DNA of 16,713 nt from JBAZJI01 sp964596325. Its GTDB lineage: Bacteria > Patescibacteriota > Minisyncoccia > Minisyncoccales > JAGOPM01. Every line of letters starts with the position of its first letter. Position 1 is the first letter of the stretch. Made by a program: the position numbers and the translations under genes. The notes beneath the pieces were generated by a model. The model worked only from the letters and a program-made list of their open reading frames with translations. It ran no database searches and had not been told where the DNA came from. This document shows positions 7,665 to 15,081 of the stretch, one piece after another. Location of the stretch: NCBI GenBank assembly GCA_964596325.1, contig CAZQSQ010000017.1, positions 1-16,713 on the forward strand. Direction: 5' to 3'.

Positions 7665-9831
7665 AAATTTTTTGCCGATATTGTGGTCGAGTCTTTTTAA
7701 TAAAAAAGAAATTATATCGATTAAAAAAAGGATTGAATTAGCAAAAAATTGGCTACTATCAATGCAGGGCGAAAATGGTGGATTTTATAGTAAGTATTCT
7801 ATATTATCAGGCTATTCCAAAGAATTCCCAGAAACAAGCGGATATATTATTGAGACCTTGCTTTCTTGGGATAAAAATTCCGCTATTAGAGCCGGAAAGT
7901 GGCTAATGACAATCCAAAATAGTGATGGATCATTTTTTGAAGAATCTGGAGTTAAAAAAATGGTTTTCGATACGGCTCAGACTATCTTTGGAATGTTGGC
8001 TTTATATAAAGAAACCCAAGACCAAAATTATCTTAATTGTGCCAAAAAATCCGCTGATTGGATAATATCAAACCAAGAACAAGACGGGACGTGGATAAAA
8101 TATTCTTTCAATAATATTGCCCACTCATACTATTCTAGAGTATCTCTAGCATTGCTTAAACTTTGGAAAATTACCAATAATGAATTTTATAAACAATCTG
8201 CTTGCAAAAACTTAAATTGGGTTTTGGGACAACAAGGCACAGATGGATTTTATAACCGCGCCTCTTTTTATAACGATAATAACCCCCCCCTTCATACTAT
8301 TGCCTATACTATTGAAGGAATTTTGGAATCGGGGTTGATACTGAATGATCAAAAAATGGTAAACTCGGCAATTTTAGCTTTAACAAAAATTTGCCAAATT
8401 AATACAAAAGAAAACCCTATAAGGTCATATAGAAAGAATGGCTGGAAAAAAGAAAATAATCAAATCTGTTTGACCGGATTAGCCCAAATTGCAATTTTAT
8501 TATTTAAGACATATCAAATAAACAATAATGAATTATTTCTCTACCATGCCAAAAGAATCATCAGGGAACTAATAAAACATCAGATTATATCAAATCAAAA
8601 AGAAATAAATGGTGCAGTTGCCGGTAGCTATCCGATATGGGGAAAATATATGCCAATGGCATACCCTAATTGGACGGCTAAATTCTTCATTGATGCCTTA
8701 AATGAATACAAAAATGTCTATCTGAATCAAGCTCATTTAGCAGTATTCCCCAACGATCCGCTTGAGGCATATCTAAACAAAGGAGAAACAAGAGTTAATT
8801 ACTGGAATCCAGATAACTTTTTCAAAAAAATATCTGTAATAAATCTGACTGATAAAATTTTTGATAAAAATGAAACTAAGCAGTTTCAGTCAATGGCTGG
8901 AGATGCCAAATTAGAAATTATACCCAGTAATAAAATAAAAAAATTTTTTGAAAATAATGCCCCCGACATTATTAGATCTTATGGCATATTCCTACATGGA
9001 TATTCAGCCAAAACAATATCCCAAAAATACAATATCCCTTTAATTATTTCACTTCACACCAATTACGATGATTACAGGAATACTGTCGTCTTGAAAAATG
9101 GGCAATACATCAAATATATCAAACAATCAATCTGGAAATACGCCGCAGAAATCAGTATCTTGAAATCAGCCCAACAGGTAATTTCCGTCTATAACTTTGC
9201 CGACTTATATCCAAAATCATTAGGGATCCCTGACAGTAAAAGAGTAATAATCTATAATCGAGTCTCTCCTAAAATATTTTATAAAGACGAGCTAGCAAAA
9301 AAGAGAGAGAAATTTACTGTTATTAATGTAAACTCTTTCATACCCGCCAAAAACCAAGAAGTTTTAATAAAAGCATTGCGATATGTTGAGTTTAATTTGG
9401 TCCTTGTCGGACAAGGCCCAGAAAGACAAAAATTGATTGATTTGACAAAACAATTAGAAGTTGAAGATAGAGTTGAATTTATTACCTCATCGCCCAACCA
9501 AGAGCTACCAAAACTTTATAATCAATGCCATGCTTACGCCACAGTAATCAATATAGGCGGAATCGGTATAGGGGCTATAGAAGCAATGGCCTGCGGCTTA
9601 CCGATAATCACCAGCAAGCTTGATAGCGAAAACGAACCGGAGTTATTAGGATTTAATAATTGTGCATATGTATTAAACGATGCAAAAGATGTGGCGGAAA
9701 AAATAAATAAATTAATGGATGACAGAAATTACTATCAAGAATTAAGCAATAAATCTTTGGATATTTTTAATAGGATAAATGGTGAAAAGGGTTCGGCGAT
9801 GGAAAAAATGATTTATATTTTTAGTATATGA
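7627..9831 (+). CDS. Fusion protein: N-terminal alpha/alpha-toroid domain plus C-terminal GT4 glycosyltransferase
   Basis: This 734-residue protein joins two folds. Residues about 25-385 form repeated helical pairs with D-G-(S/T)-(F/W) turns (D100-GSF, D153-GTW, D206-GFY) and histidine/aromatic segments such as PLHTIAYTIEG. This is the look of an (alpha/alpha) toroid, as in terpene cyclase/prenyltransferase-like proteins or polysaccharide lyases, epimerases and unsaturated-uronyl hydrolases. Residues about 395-734 are a GT-B glycosyltransferase of GT4 type with TVINVNSFIPAKNQ (from about 563), VGQGPERQKLI and GGIGIGAIEAMACG (644-657). The second glutamate of EX7E is kept (E652); the first is glycine (G644). 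The start is ATG 7627, inside the end of the epimerase gene (38-bp overlap); earlier in-frame starts lie deep in that gene. The stop overlaps the next start as ATGA. A run of eight C lies at 8283-8290. Codons are clearly more AT-rich than in the upstream genes. The toroid's reaction is unknown; it may modify or bind the glycan that the GT4 half builds. Confidence 0.82.
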   Translation: MNSKRIIKNLVGKNFLPILWSSLFNKKEIISIKKRIELAKNWLLSMQGENGGFYSKYSILSGYSKEFPETSGYIIETLLSWDKNSAIRAGKWLMTIQNSDGSFFEESGVKKMVFDTAQTIFGMLALYKETQDQNYLNCAKKSADWIISNQEQDGTWIKYSFNNIAHSYYSRVSLALLKLWKITNNEFYKQSACKNLNWVLGQQGTDGFYNRASFYNDNNPPLHTIAYTIEGILESGLILNDQKMVNSAILALTKICQINTKENPIRSYRKNGWKKENNQICLTGLAQIAILLFKTYQINNNELFLYHAKRIIRELIKHQIISNQKEINGAVAGSYPIWGKYMPMAYPNWTAKFFIDALNEYKNVYLNQAHLAVFPNDPLEAYLNKGETRVNYWNPDNFFKKISVINLTDKIFDKNETKQFQSMAGDAKLEIIPSNKIKKFFENNAPDIIRSYGIFLHGYSAKTISQKYNIPLIISLHTNYDDYRNTVVLKNGQYIKYIKQSIWKYAAEISILKSAQQVISVYNFADLYPKSLGIPDSKRVIIYNRVSPKIFYKDELAKKREKFTVINVNSFIPAKNQEVLIKALRYVEFNLVLVGQGPERQKLIDLTKQLEVEDRVEFITSSPNQELPKLYNQCHAYATVINIGGIGIGAIEAMACGLPIITSKLDSENEPELLGFNNCAYVLNDAKDVAEKINKLMDDRNYYQELSNKSLDIFNRINGEKGSAMEKMIYIFSI
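8283..8290 (+). repeat. Homopolymeric (C)8 tract inside the toroid-GT4 gene
   Basis: Eight consecutive cytosines lie in an AT-rich gene and encode part of N219-P220-P221-L222 of the toroid domain. Poly-C/G tracts of about this length in surface-glycan genes are known switch sites in Campylobacter and Neisseria, where slippage turns the gene off. Here the gene is in frame (on). A switching role is an inference. Confidence 0.6.
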
Positions 9832-10904
9832 AAATCGCCATTGTAGGGAATTTAGGCCAAAATGGATATATCATCACTAAAGCCCTAAGGCAGCTACATT
9901 ATGATGCGGATCTATATATTACCTGTAAAAATAATAATATATCCGATACTCAAAATCCTGCTAATTACGAAAAAAAATATAATAGTCCCGATTGGGTAAA
10001 AATATTTAATACCCAAGATCTCATTGCTGCTTTCATTAAGGGAAAAAAAATCTTCTCAAAGTACGATACGGTTATTGCTATTACTTTATCTCCAGCTTAT
10101 ATCCAATTTTTTAATAAAAATTTCATATCCATTGCTACAGGATCGGATTTAAGGGAATTTGTATTCCAACGTGGCATTTATAGCTATCTCCTAAGGCAAA
10201 GCTATCAAAAGACTAGGCATATATTTTATCTTAATCCCGATCATCAATCAGCTATCAAGAGGTTAAAACTAGAAAGTAAAGCATCTTTTCTTCCCTACCC
10301 GATAGAAATAAGTCGATTTGATTACATGAGGAGTAATCAAGAAAAAAATCAAAAACTCACAATTTTTTGGCCAACTGCTTGGAGTGCAAGATTAAAAGGA
10401 ACAAATAAATTCATTGATGCCTGCGCAAAATTATTTGATGAAGGATACGACTTTAATTTACGGATTATTGACCATACAAACAATGATACAATAGAACAAA
10501 TTGACAAAGATGTAATGCATGGATTTATCAAAAAATATAAGAAACAGATTACCATCTTTAATCCGATAAAAAATAAAGAATCAATATTCGAAAAATATTA
10601 TCAAGCCGATATAGTTGCGGACCAATTTCAAATTGGATCATTCGGCATGATTACTGCCGAGGCTTTATGCTGCAAAAAACCCGTAATGATATATTTCAAT
10701 AATAATTTTGCAAAATATTATAACAACGAAATCTTGCCCGGATTAATTTGTAATACGCAAAGGGAGATATATTCTATATTAAAAAAACAGCTAACTACCA
10801 GAGATCAAAATTATTTAGATAACTTAGGTGAAAAAGGCTATGAATGGATAAAAAAGAACCATTCGCATCAAGAAGTAATAAAAAAGATAATCGATGTTTT
10901 ATAA
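9828..10904 (+). CDS. GT4-like glycosyltransferase (divergent)
   Basis: This is a probable cytoplasmic GT-B glycosyltransferase of 358 residues. It opens with MKIAIVGNLGQNGYIITKAL, a glycine-rich first strand and loop. SIATGSDLREFVF is in the middle, and FWPTAWSARLKGTNKFI (about 183-199) begins the C-terminal nucleotide-sugar domain. The donor-site segment is ADQFQIGSFGMITAEALC, with the conserved glutamate at E278; the first glutamate of the classical EX7E motif is replaced by glycine. The DQF-x-x-G-S-F-G form is typical of a subgroup of poorly characterised GT4-like enzymes in polysaccharide loci. It follows the toroid-GT4 gene with an ATGA overlap and overlaps the FemAB-like gene by 11 bp, so the three are likely translated together. 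The sugar is unknown. Confidence 0.8.
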   Translation: MKIAIVGNLGQNGYIITKALRQLHYDADLYITCKNNNISDTQNPANYEKKYNSPDWVKIFNTQDLIAAFIKGKKIFSKYDTVIAITLSPAYIQFFNKNFISIATGSDLREFVFQRGIYSYLLRQSYQKTRHIFYLNPDHQSAIKRLKLESKASFLPYPIEISRFDYMRSNQEKNQKLTIFWPTAWSARLKGTNKFIDACAKLFDEGYDFNLRIIDHTNNDTIEQIDKDVMHGFIKKYKKQITIFNPIKNKESIFEKYYQADIVADQFQIGSFGMITAEALCCKKPVMIYFNNNFAKYYNNEILPGLICNTQREIYSILKKQLTTRDQNYLDNLGEKGYEWIKKNHSHQEVIKKIIDVL

Positions 10905-11799
10905 TTATTATTCCACCCAGAAATACAGGGAATTATTGAAAGAAAAAGGATATACGAAATTAGAAAATCCCTACTTTCTACTTGGGGCATTCAAGCATCC
11001 GAAATTTCAAGATAATCGATTGCTTCTTAATATAAACAAAATAATTTTTCCTTGCTTGTATATCCAAAAAGATCTTTCCCAAATAGATCTGAGGCAAATA
11101 AAAAGTAGAAAATACTTCAGGGTCTATGGCAGTTCCCTTCAAAAAATAAAGAGATGCGATGGTTTTAAGGTGCAATTATCTTATACATTCCTAATTGATT
11201 TATCGAAAACAGAACAAGAATTATTTACTTCATTTGATTATTCTTTACAAAAGCAAATTAAAAAAGCAAAAGACTTTGGACTATCCGTCGTGATGGCAAG
11301 ATCCCAATCTGACTTTTTGGATTATTATCATCTCTTGAAAAAATTCAGAGATTCTCGAAATTTCAGCACAGAGAGTAAAAGTTTTGCATTAAAAATGTGG
11401 AATGTTTTGCATGAAAATAATACAAACAAATCATGCTACGAAGTATTTTTATGCAAAGATAAGGATGACAACGTTTTATCTGGCTTGGGGATAATTATGA
11501 ATCCGGAAGAAAAAAATTTTATAGAGGTGGCATCCGCCAGATCAAAAAAATCCGAGAAAGAAAAAATGCCCGATAACGACTTCTTAAAATACAGTATTAT
11601 CTTATGGGCAAAAGGCAACGGGATGATCCGCTACGATTTAGCAGGCGCAAATCCAGATGCCAAACAGAACTCAAAAGAATACAACATTTACAAATATAAA
11701 TCAAAGTGGGGTGGAACTTTAACCAAAGTTTACAATTACCAATTTACGAATAACTCAAATCCCCTCTATAGGATTATTAACAAAATTTTTCATGGATAA
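10894..11799 (+). CDS. FemAB/GNAT-like aminoacyl- or acyltransferase
   Basis: This is a probable transferase of the FemAB-like (tandem GNAT fold) superfamily, 301 residues. FemX/FemAB proteins pass an amino acid from tRNA to peptidoglycan precursors; relatives in polysaccharide loci are thought to acylate amino sugars. Visible signs are LIDLSKTEQELFTSFDYSLQKQ (two stretches, about 107-128) followed by IKKAKDFGLSVVMA, matching the conserved 'polar-R/K-x-x-I-K-K-A-x-x-x-G' segment. The C-terminal YDLAGANPDAKQNS (247-260) with IYKYKSKWGG (266-275) matches the FemAB 'YDLGG...FK.gFGG' end. The family normally has about 330-420 residues, so this is a short member. It overlaps both neighbours (11 bp upstream, 8 bp downstream). 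In a locus with an aminotransferase it could acylate the new amino group. Specificity is not determined. Confidence 0.75.
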   Translation: MFYNYYSTQKYRELLKEKGYTKLENPYFLLGAFKHPKFQDNRLLLNINKIIFPCLYIQKDLSQIDLRQIKSRKYFRVYGSSLQKIKRCDGFKVQLSYTFLIDLSKTEQELFTSFDYSLQKQIKKAKDFGLSVVMARSQSDFLDYYHLLKKFRDSRNFSTESKSFALKMWNVLHENNTNKSCYEVFLCKDKDDNVLSGLGIIMNPEEKNFIEVASARSKKSEKEKMPDNDFLKYSIILWAKGNGMIRYDLAGANPDAKQNSKEYNIYKYKSKWGGTLTKVYNYQFTNNSNPLYRIINKIFHG

Positions 11800-12454
11800 A
11801 AAAGTAATAGAAAAAATTAACTGCTTTTGGAAAAGCCAAGAAACAAAAAAATATTTTTGGGGAGATTGGCTTGACGTAAGATACTACTTAGGTTCAGAAC
11901 TCGCAAAATATAAAAACAAAACTATTTTAGATATTGCTTGTCAAACGGGCATAGTATTGAATTGTCTCGACAAAAGTAATCAAATCTATGGTATTGACAG
12001 TGATGATAACGCCATCCAGATATGCAAAAAATTTAATCCAAAAGCTAATTTAATTTCGGGCGACATTTTTGCTAATAATTTCGGAGATAATAAATTTGAC
12101 ATAATAATACTCGCTCATGTCTTGCCTGGACATGATTATAAATCAGATAAGAGTCCCGAAGATTTACTTAACCTATGTTATCAGTGGCTAAAGTCGGGGG
12201 GACTACTATACCTCACTACCCCCAATGGAAGAAATTCATATTTTGCAAATAAGGGCAAAATAAGGATTGAAATACTAAAGAAATTATTATCGAAATTTGA
12301 GTCCCAAATATTTGGATGGAATCCTTTCCCAATACAAGCCCAAAAAATTTTGAAACACATTCCCGGGGTATTTAGAATTTTAGAAATTGATTTGAAGCAT
12401 AAAAAAGACCCTGAAAAATCGGTGTCTTTTTATGCTGTTGCCAAAAAAACTTAA
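11792..12454 (+). CDS. Class I SAM-dependent methyltransferase
   Basis: This small (220-residue) Rossmann-fold methyltransferase probably methylates a sugar or another group on the glycan. Motif I is TILDIACQTGIVL (D47-G53), in which the first glycine of the usual D-x-G-x-G-x-G is alanine and the second is glutamine. The acidic end of strand beta2 follows as YGIDSDDNAI, then ISGDIF and the motif IV region FDIIILAHVLPGHDY. WLKSGGLLYLTTPNGR matches the post-motif III 'LkpGG.l.i.tPn' strand common in small-molecule and sugar methyltransferases. It overlaps the FemAB-like gene by 8 bp and ends the plus-strand run, with only 11 bp before the stop of the opposing methyltransferase gene. No terminator hairpin is visible. 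Its target is unknown, and the irregular motif I leaves some doubt about activity. Confidence 0.82.
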   Translation: MDKKVIEKINCFWKSQETKKYFWGDWLDVRYYLGSELAKYKNKTILDIACQTGIVLNCLDKSNQIYGIDSDDNAIQICKKFNPKANLISGDIFANNFGDNKFDIIILAHVLPGHDYKSDKSPEDLLNLCYQWLKSGGLLYLTTPNGRNSYFANKGKIRIEILKKLLSKFESQIFGWNPFPIQAQKILKHIPGVFRILEIDLKHKKDPEKSVSFYAVAKKT

Positions 12455-12465
12455 ACTCACAAATA

Positions 12466-13218
12466 TTAGGATTTCTTTTTGACCTTAAAAAATAAGACTC
12501 TTGCATATTCCTTTAATGGGCCCTTACCGAATACCCTATCCAGAAAATGCATAAATTTTGGGAAGTATATCAATTTGTCGGGATAGCTAAATCTTTGCCC
12601 TTCGATCTCTTTTATTTCAAAACCGGATTCTTCCATTAAGGAACTAATTTCTCCCACCGTAGAAAAAGTGCAATAGTCGGCGATTGGTTCTGGCTTTCCT
12701 ACAATTTCTTTGACCAATTTTACAGGAATACGTATCAAATTATTTAAATCGTTGCCCTTTTTGCTGGCTATGGAAAAAACAAAGAACCCTTCAGGTTTCA
12801 AGATCCTACTAGTTTCCTTAAAAATTTTTTTCCAATCTTCTCGTTGTAAAACGTGAACTAAAACATCAACACACAGAACGGTACCAAAATACCCATTAGG
12901 AAAAGGGATGTCTGTCCCGTTAGCAACAACAACATTACTATACCCTCTTTTTGCCGCCACCTCTAATCTTTCTTTCGAAATATCTATCCCTGAAATATTA
13001 GAAAATCCCATTGTTTTTAGCGATTGACACCATGCACCATAAGAACATCCTAAATCCAAAATCTTTTCACCCTTTCTAGCATCTTTCAAAAATCTCGCCG
13101 CGATGACTTCTCTGGAATCTTTATCATATTTATTAAAAATTCCTATAGAATCTCGGGAATTATCCTCCCAATTGTTCCCTATTTTGTCAATATTATCATA
13201 CTCTGTTCTTCGATCCAT
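12466..13218 (-). CDS. Class I SAM-dependent methyltransferase (Methyltransf_11 type)
   Basis: This 250-residue methyltransferase has a canonical SAM site: ILDLGCSYGAW (D55, G57, G61), the strand beta2 acid in SGIDISKERLEVA (D78), then VVVANGTDIPFPNGYFGTVLCVDVL in two steps, and ILKPEGFFVFSI. It has the layout of methyltransferases that act on small molecules, lipids or sugars in glycan loci. The C-terminal part (about 180-250) is basic and aromatic and may shape the substrate pocket. It is the last gene of the minus-strand run, 11 bp after the SDR gene, and ends tail-to-tail with another methyltransferase gene that shares little obvious sequence beyond the fold. The start is ATG 13218, with an AT-rich upstream stretch and no Shine-Dalgarno. 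Confidence 0.88.
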   Translation of the reverse strand: MDRRTEYDNIDKIGNNWEDNSRDSIGIFNKYDKDSREVIAARFLKDARKGEKILDLGCSYGAWCQSLKTMGFSNISGIDISKERLEVAAKRGYSNVVVANGTDIPFPNGYFGTVLCVDVLVHVLQREDWKKIFKETSRILKPEGFFVFSIASKKGNDLNNLIRIPVKLVKEIVGKPEPIADYCTFSTVGEISSLMEESGFEIKEIEGQRFSYPDKLIYFPKFMHFLDRVFGKGPLKEYARVLFFKVKKKS

Positions 13219-13229
13219 ATAAATTATAT

Positions 13230-14120
13230 TTAATTTGAATTATTTTTATAATAATCGACTGTCCGTTTTATTCCATCTCTAAAATTTGTCATAGGAGAAA
13301 ATCCAATGATTCTTTTTGCCTTTTTATTAGAGCAATAAAGACTTGCAACATCCTTCCCTGTCTCTATGAATCTAGGACTTTTTTCCAAAATACCTCCGAT
13401 TATCAACGAAATCTCCTTAATGTTAACGGGATCATTTCCACCAATATTTAGTATTTCTCCCTTTACTTTGTTTTTAATAGTCAAATCGAGAGCTTGCATT
13501 AGGTCATCAATATACAAAGGGCTAATTTTAGGACGCGAGTTATTATTTAATTCTATTGGCTGGTTATTTTCAATTTTCTTAATAATCCTATTTATCACCC
13601 TATCCGGATGAGTTTTTGGCCCATACGGAGAAAATAATCTAAAAATAGCAACGTCGAAATACCTTTTATATTTTAGCACGGCCATCTCAGAAAAATATTT
13701 TGTCCAAGCATAAAAATTTTTAGGGTCACAGTAGTCATTCTCCGTTAATTCTTTGTCTTGGCCTTTGTAAACAGATCCGCTCGAAAAATAAATATATTTT
13801 TTTACTTTATTATCTTTTGCCCATTGGCAAATCTCCAAAGTTTTTATTACATTCGCATTAAAACAAATCTCCTTATTGTCATTGCAAAAAATTGGATCAG
13901 TAATTGAGGCGATATGAATAAGGATATCGGCTTTTGGTAAATTATTTGGAAATTTTTTAAGTAAATCAAAACAATAATGCTTAAAATTTTTATTGTTATA
14001 AGCAACCGCTCCATTACCAAAACCAATAATATCATATTTGCCAGCAAATTTTTCTATAAAATTTTTGGCAAAATAACTGTTATCCCCTATTATTAAAACT
14101 TTTTCATGCCTTCTTGCCAT
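13230..14120 (-). CDS. NAD-dependent epimerase/dehydratase (extended SDR) with degenerate glycine motif
   Basis: This 296-residue extended SDR acts on a nucleotide sugar (epimerase, reductase or dehydratase). The catalytic region is intact: YFSSGSVY (111-118) and YAWTK (Y137, K141), followed by FRLFSPYGP and an ISPLYIDDL segment typical of sugar-nucleotide SDRs. ILNIGGNDPVNIKEI is the C-terminal substrate-domain signature. The N-terminal NAD-binding loop is unusual: IIGDNSYFAKN (11-20) keeps only the first glycine of G-x-x-G-x-x-G, with serine and alanine at the other two places. The gene starts at ATG 14120, overlapping the neighbouring SDR gene by 17 bp, so the two are probably co-translated and act in sequence. 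It could be a 4-reductase or epimerase working on the product of the neighbouring enzyme; sequence alone does not settle this. Confidence 0.85.
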   Translation of the reverse strand: MARRHEKVLIIGDNSYFAKNFIEKFAGKYDIIGFGNGAVAYNNKNFKHYCFDLLKKFPNNLPKADILIHIASITDPIFCNDNKEICFNANVIKTLEICQWAKDNKVKKYIYFSSGSVYKGQDKELTENDYCDPKNFYAWTKYFSEMAVLKYKRYFDVAIFRLFSPYGPKTHPDRVINRIIKKIENNQPIELNNNSRPKISPLYIDDLMQALDLTIKNKVKGEILNIGGNDPVNIKEISLIIGGILEKSPRFIETGKDVASLYCSNKKAKRIIGFSPMTNFRDGIKRTVDYYKNNSN

Positions 14121-15078
14121 ATTTCTCTTGATACCAACCTACGGTTTCCCTCAAACCATCCTGAAGTTGTGTTCTGGATCTAAACCCTAGCAATTCTTTT
14201 GCCAAATCAATATTAGCACAATGTCTAAAAACATCCCCTCTTCTTTCTGGCCTTTTTTCGATCTGGCCATTATAATCCATTATCTGACAAATATTTTCTA
14301 TTATATCTTTTATTTTAATGCTTTCGCCTCCCGCTATATTTAAAATTTTACCTCGAGAATTACTATTCTTATAAACCTCTATTGCCCAATCAACTGTATC
14401 TTTAACATATATAAAATCCCTACTCTGTTCCCCTGAACCCTCAATAATTGGAGACTTGCCATCCATTATTCTCTTTATCGTGAGAGGAATAACTCCGGCG
14501 TAAGCGCCTTCGTTTTGGCGAGGTCCATAATTATTAAATGGCCTAATTGTGGCAATATCCAAGTCAAATAAATTTAAGTAGGACTGAATCATTAAATCGG
14601 CCCCTGCCTTTCCTGCTGCATAGGGAGTTTTTGCGCCATAATTATGACTTTCTATAATAGAACCATCTTCTTCTGATCCATAAACCTCGGATGTTGAGAA
14701 ATGGATCAATGTTTTATATCCTTTCTGCCTCAAAATTTTAAGCAAGGTTGATAATATTTCAACATTGACCATAAAGGCATCTTCCGGGTCAACAAAAGAA
14801 TATGATAAGGCTTTAGTTGCCAAGTTATAAATAACATCAATTCGATGTTCTTCAATTTTCTCACGCATAAAATGATAATCCTTGGCATCATGATTGTAAA
14901 CAATTAGTTGCGGAAAATTCTTCTTAGCGTCAACTAGATTCTCCATCTTCCCTAAAAAAAAATTATCAACTATAACAATATTTTTAACCTTCTCCTGAAT
15001 CAGTCTATCGGCAAGATGGCTCCCTATAAATCCAGCTCCGCCAGTAATTAAAATGTTCTTATTTCCTAATATTTCCAT
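14104..15078 (-). CDS. Nucleotide-sugar 4,6-dehydratase/decarboxylase/epimerase (extended SDR)
   Basis: This is a 324-residue extended SDR with full NAD and catalytic motifs: ITGGAGFIGSH (11-21), FSTSEVYG (127-134) and YAAGK (Y153, K157), then RPFNNYGPRQ and the substrate-domain RDFIYVKD. The T-S-E triplet before VYG (129-131) is what GDP-mannose 4,6-dehydratases and UDP-glucuronate decarboxylases have. Plain GalE-type 4-epimerases lack the T-(S/D)-E triplet, and RmlB has T-D-E. I therefore favour a dehydratase- or decarboxylase-like reaction, including UDP-GlcNAc 4,6-dehydratase of the LegB type, over simple 4-epimerisation, but without certainty. It begins three bases after the dehydrogenase stop and overlaps the second SDR by 17 bp. 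It is part of the minus-strand nucleotide-sugar block. Confidence 0.87.
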   Translation of the reverse strand: MEILGNKNILITGGAGFIGSHLADRLIQEKVKNIVIVDNFFLGKMENLVDAKKNFPQLIVYNHDAKDYHFMREKIEEHRIDVIYNLATKALSYSFVDPEDAFMVNVEILSTLLKILRQKGYKTLIHFSTSEVYGSEEDGSIIESHNYGAKTPYAAGKAGADLMIQSYLNLFDLDIATIRPFNNYGPRQNEGAYAGVIPLTIKRIMDGKSPIIEGSGEQSRDFIYVKDTVDWAIEVYKNSNSRGKILNIAGGESIKIKDIIENICQIMDYNGQIEKRPERRGDVFRHCANIDLAKELLGFRSRTQLQDGLRETVGWYQEKYGKKA

Positions 15079-15081
15079 ATA

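Noticed and set aside
14104..15078. Calling the larger SDR GalE or RmlB
   Set aside because: The T-S-E-V-Y-G site is unlike GalE and differs from RmlB's T-D-E, so only the broader class is given.
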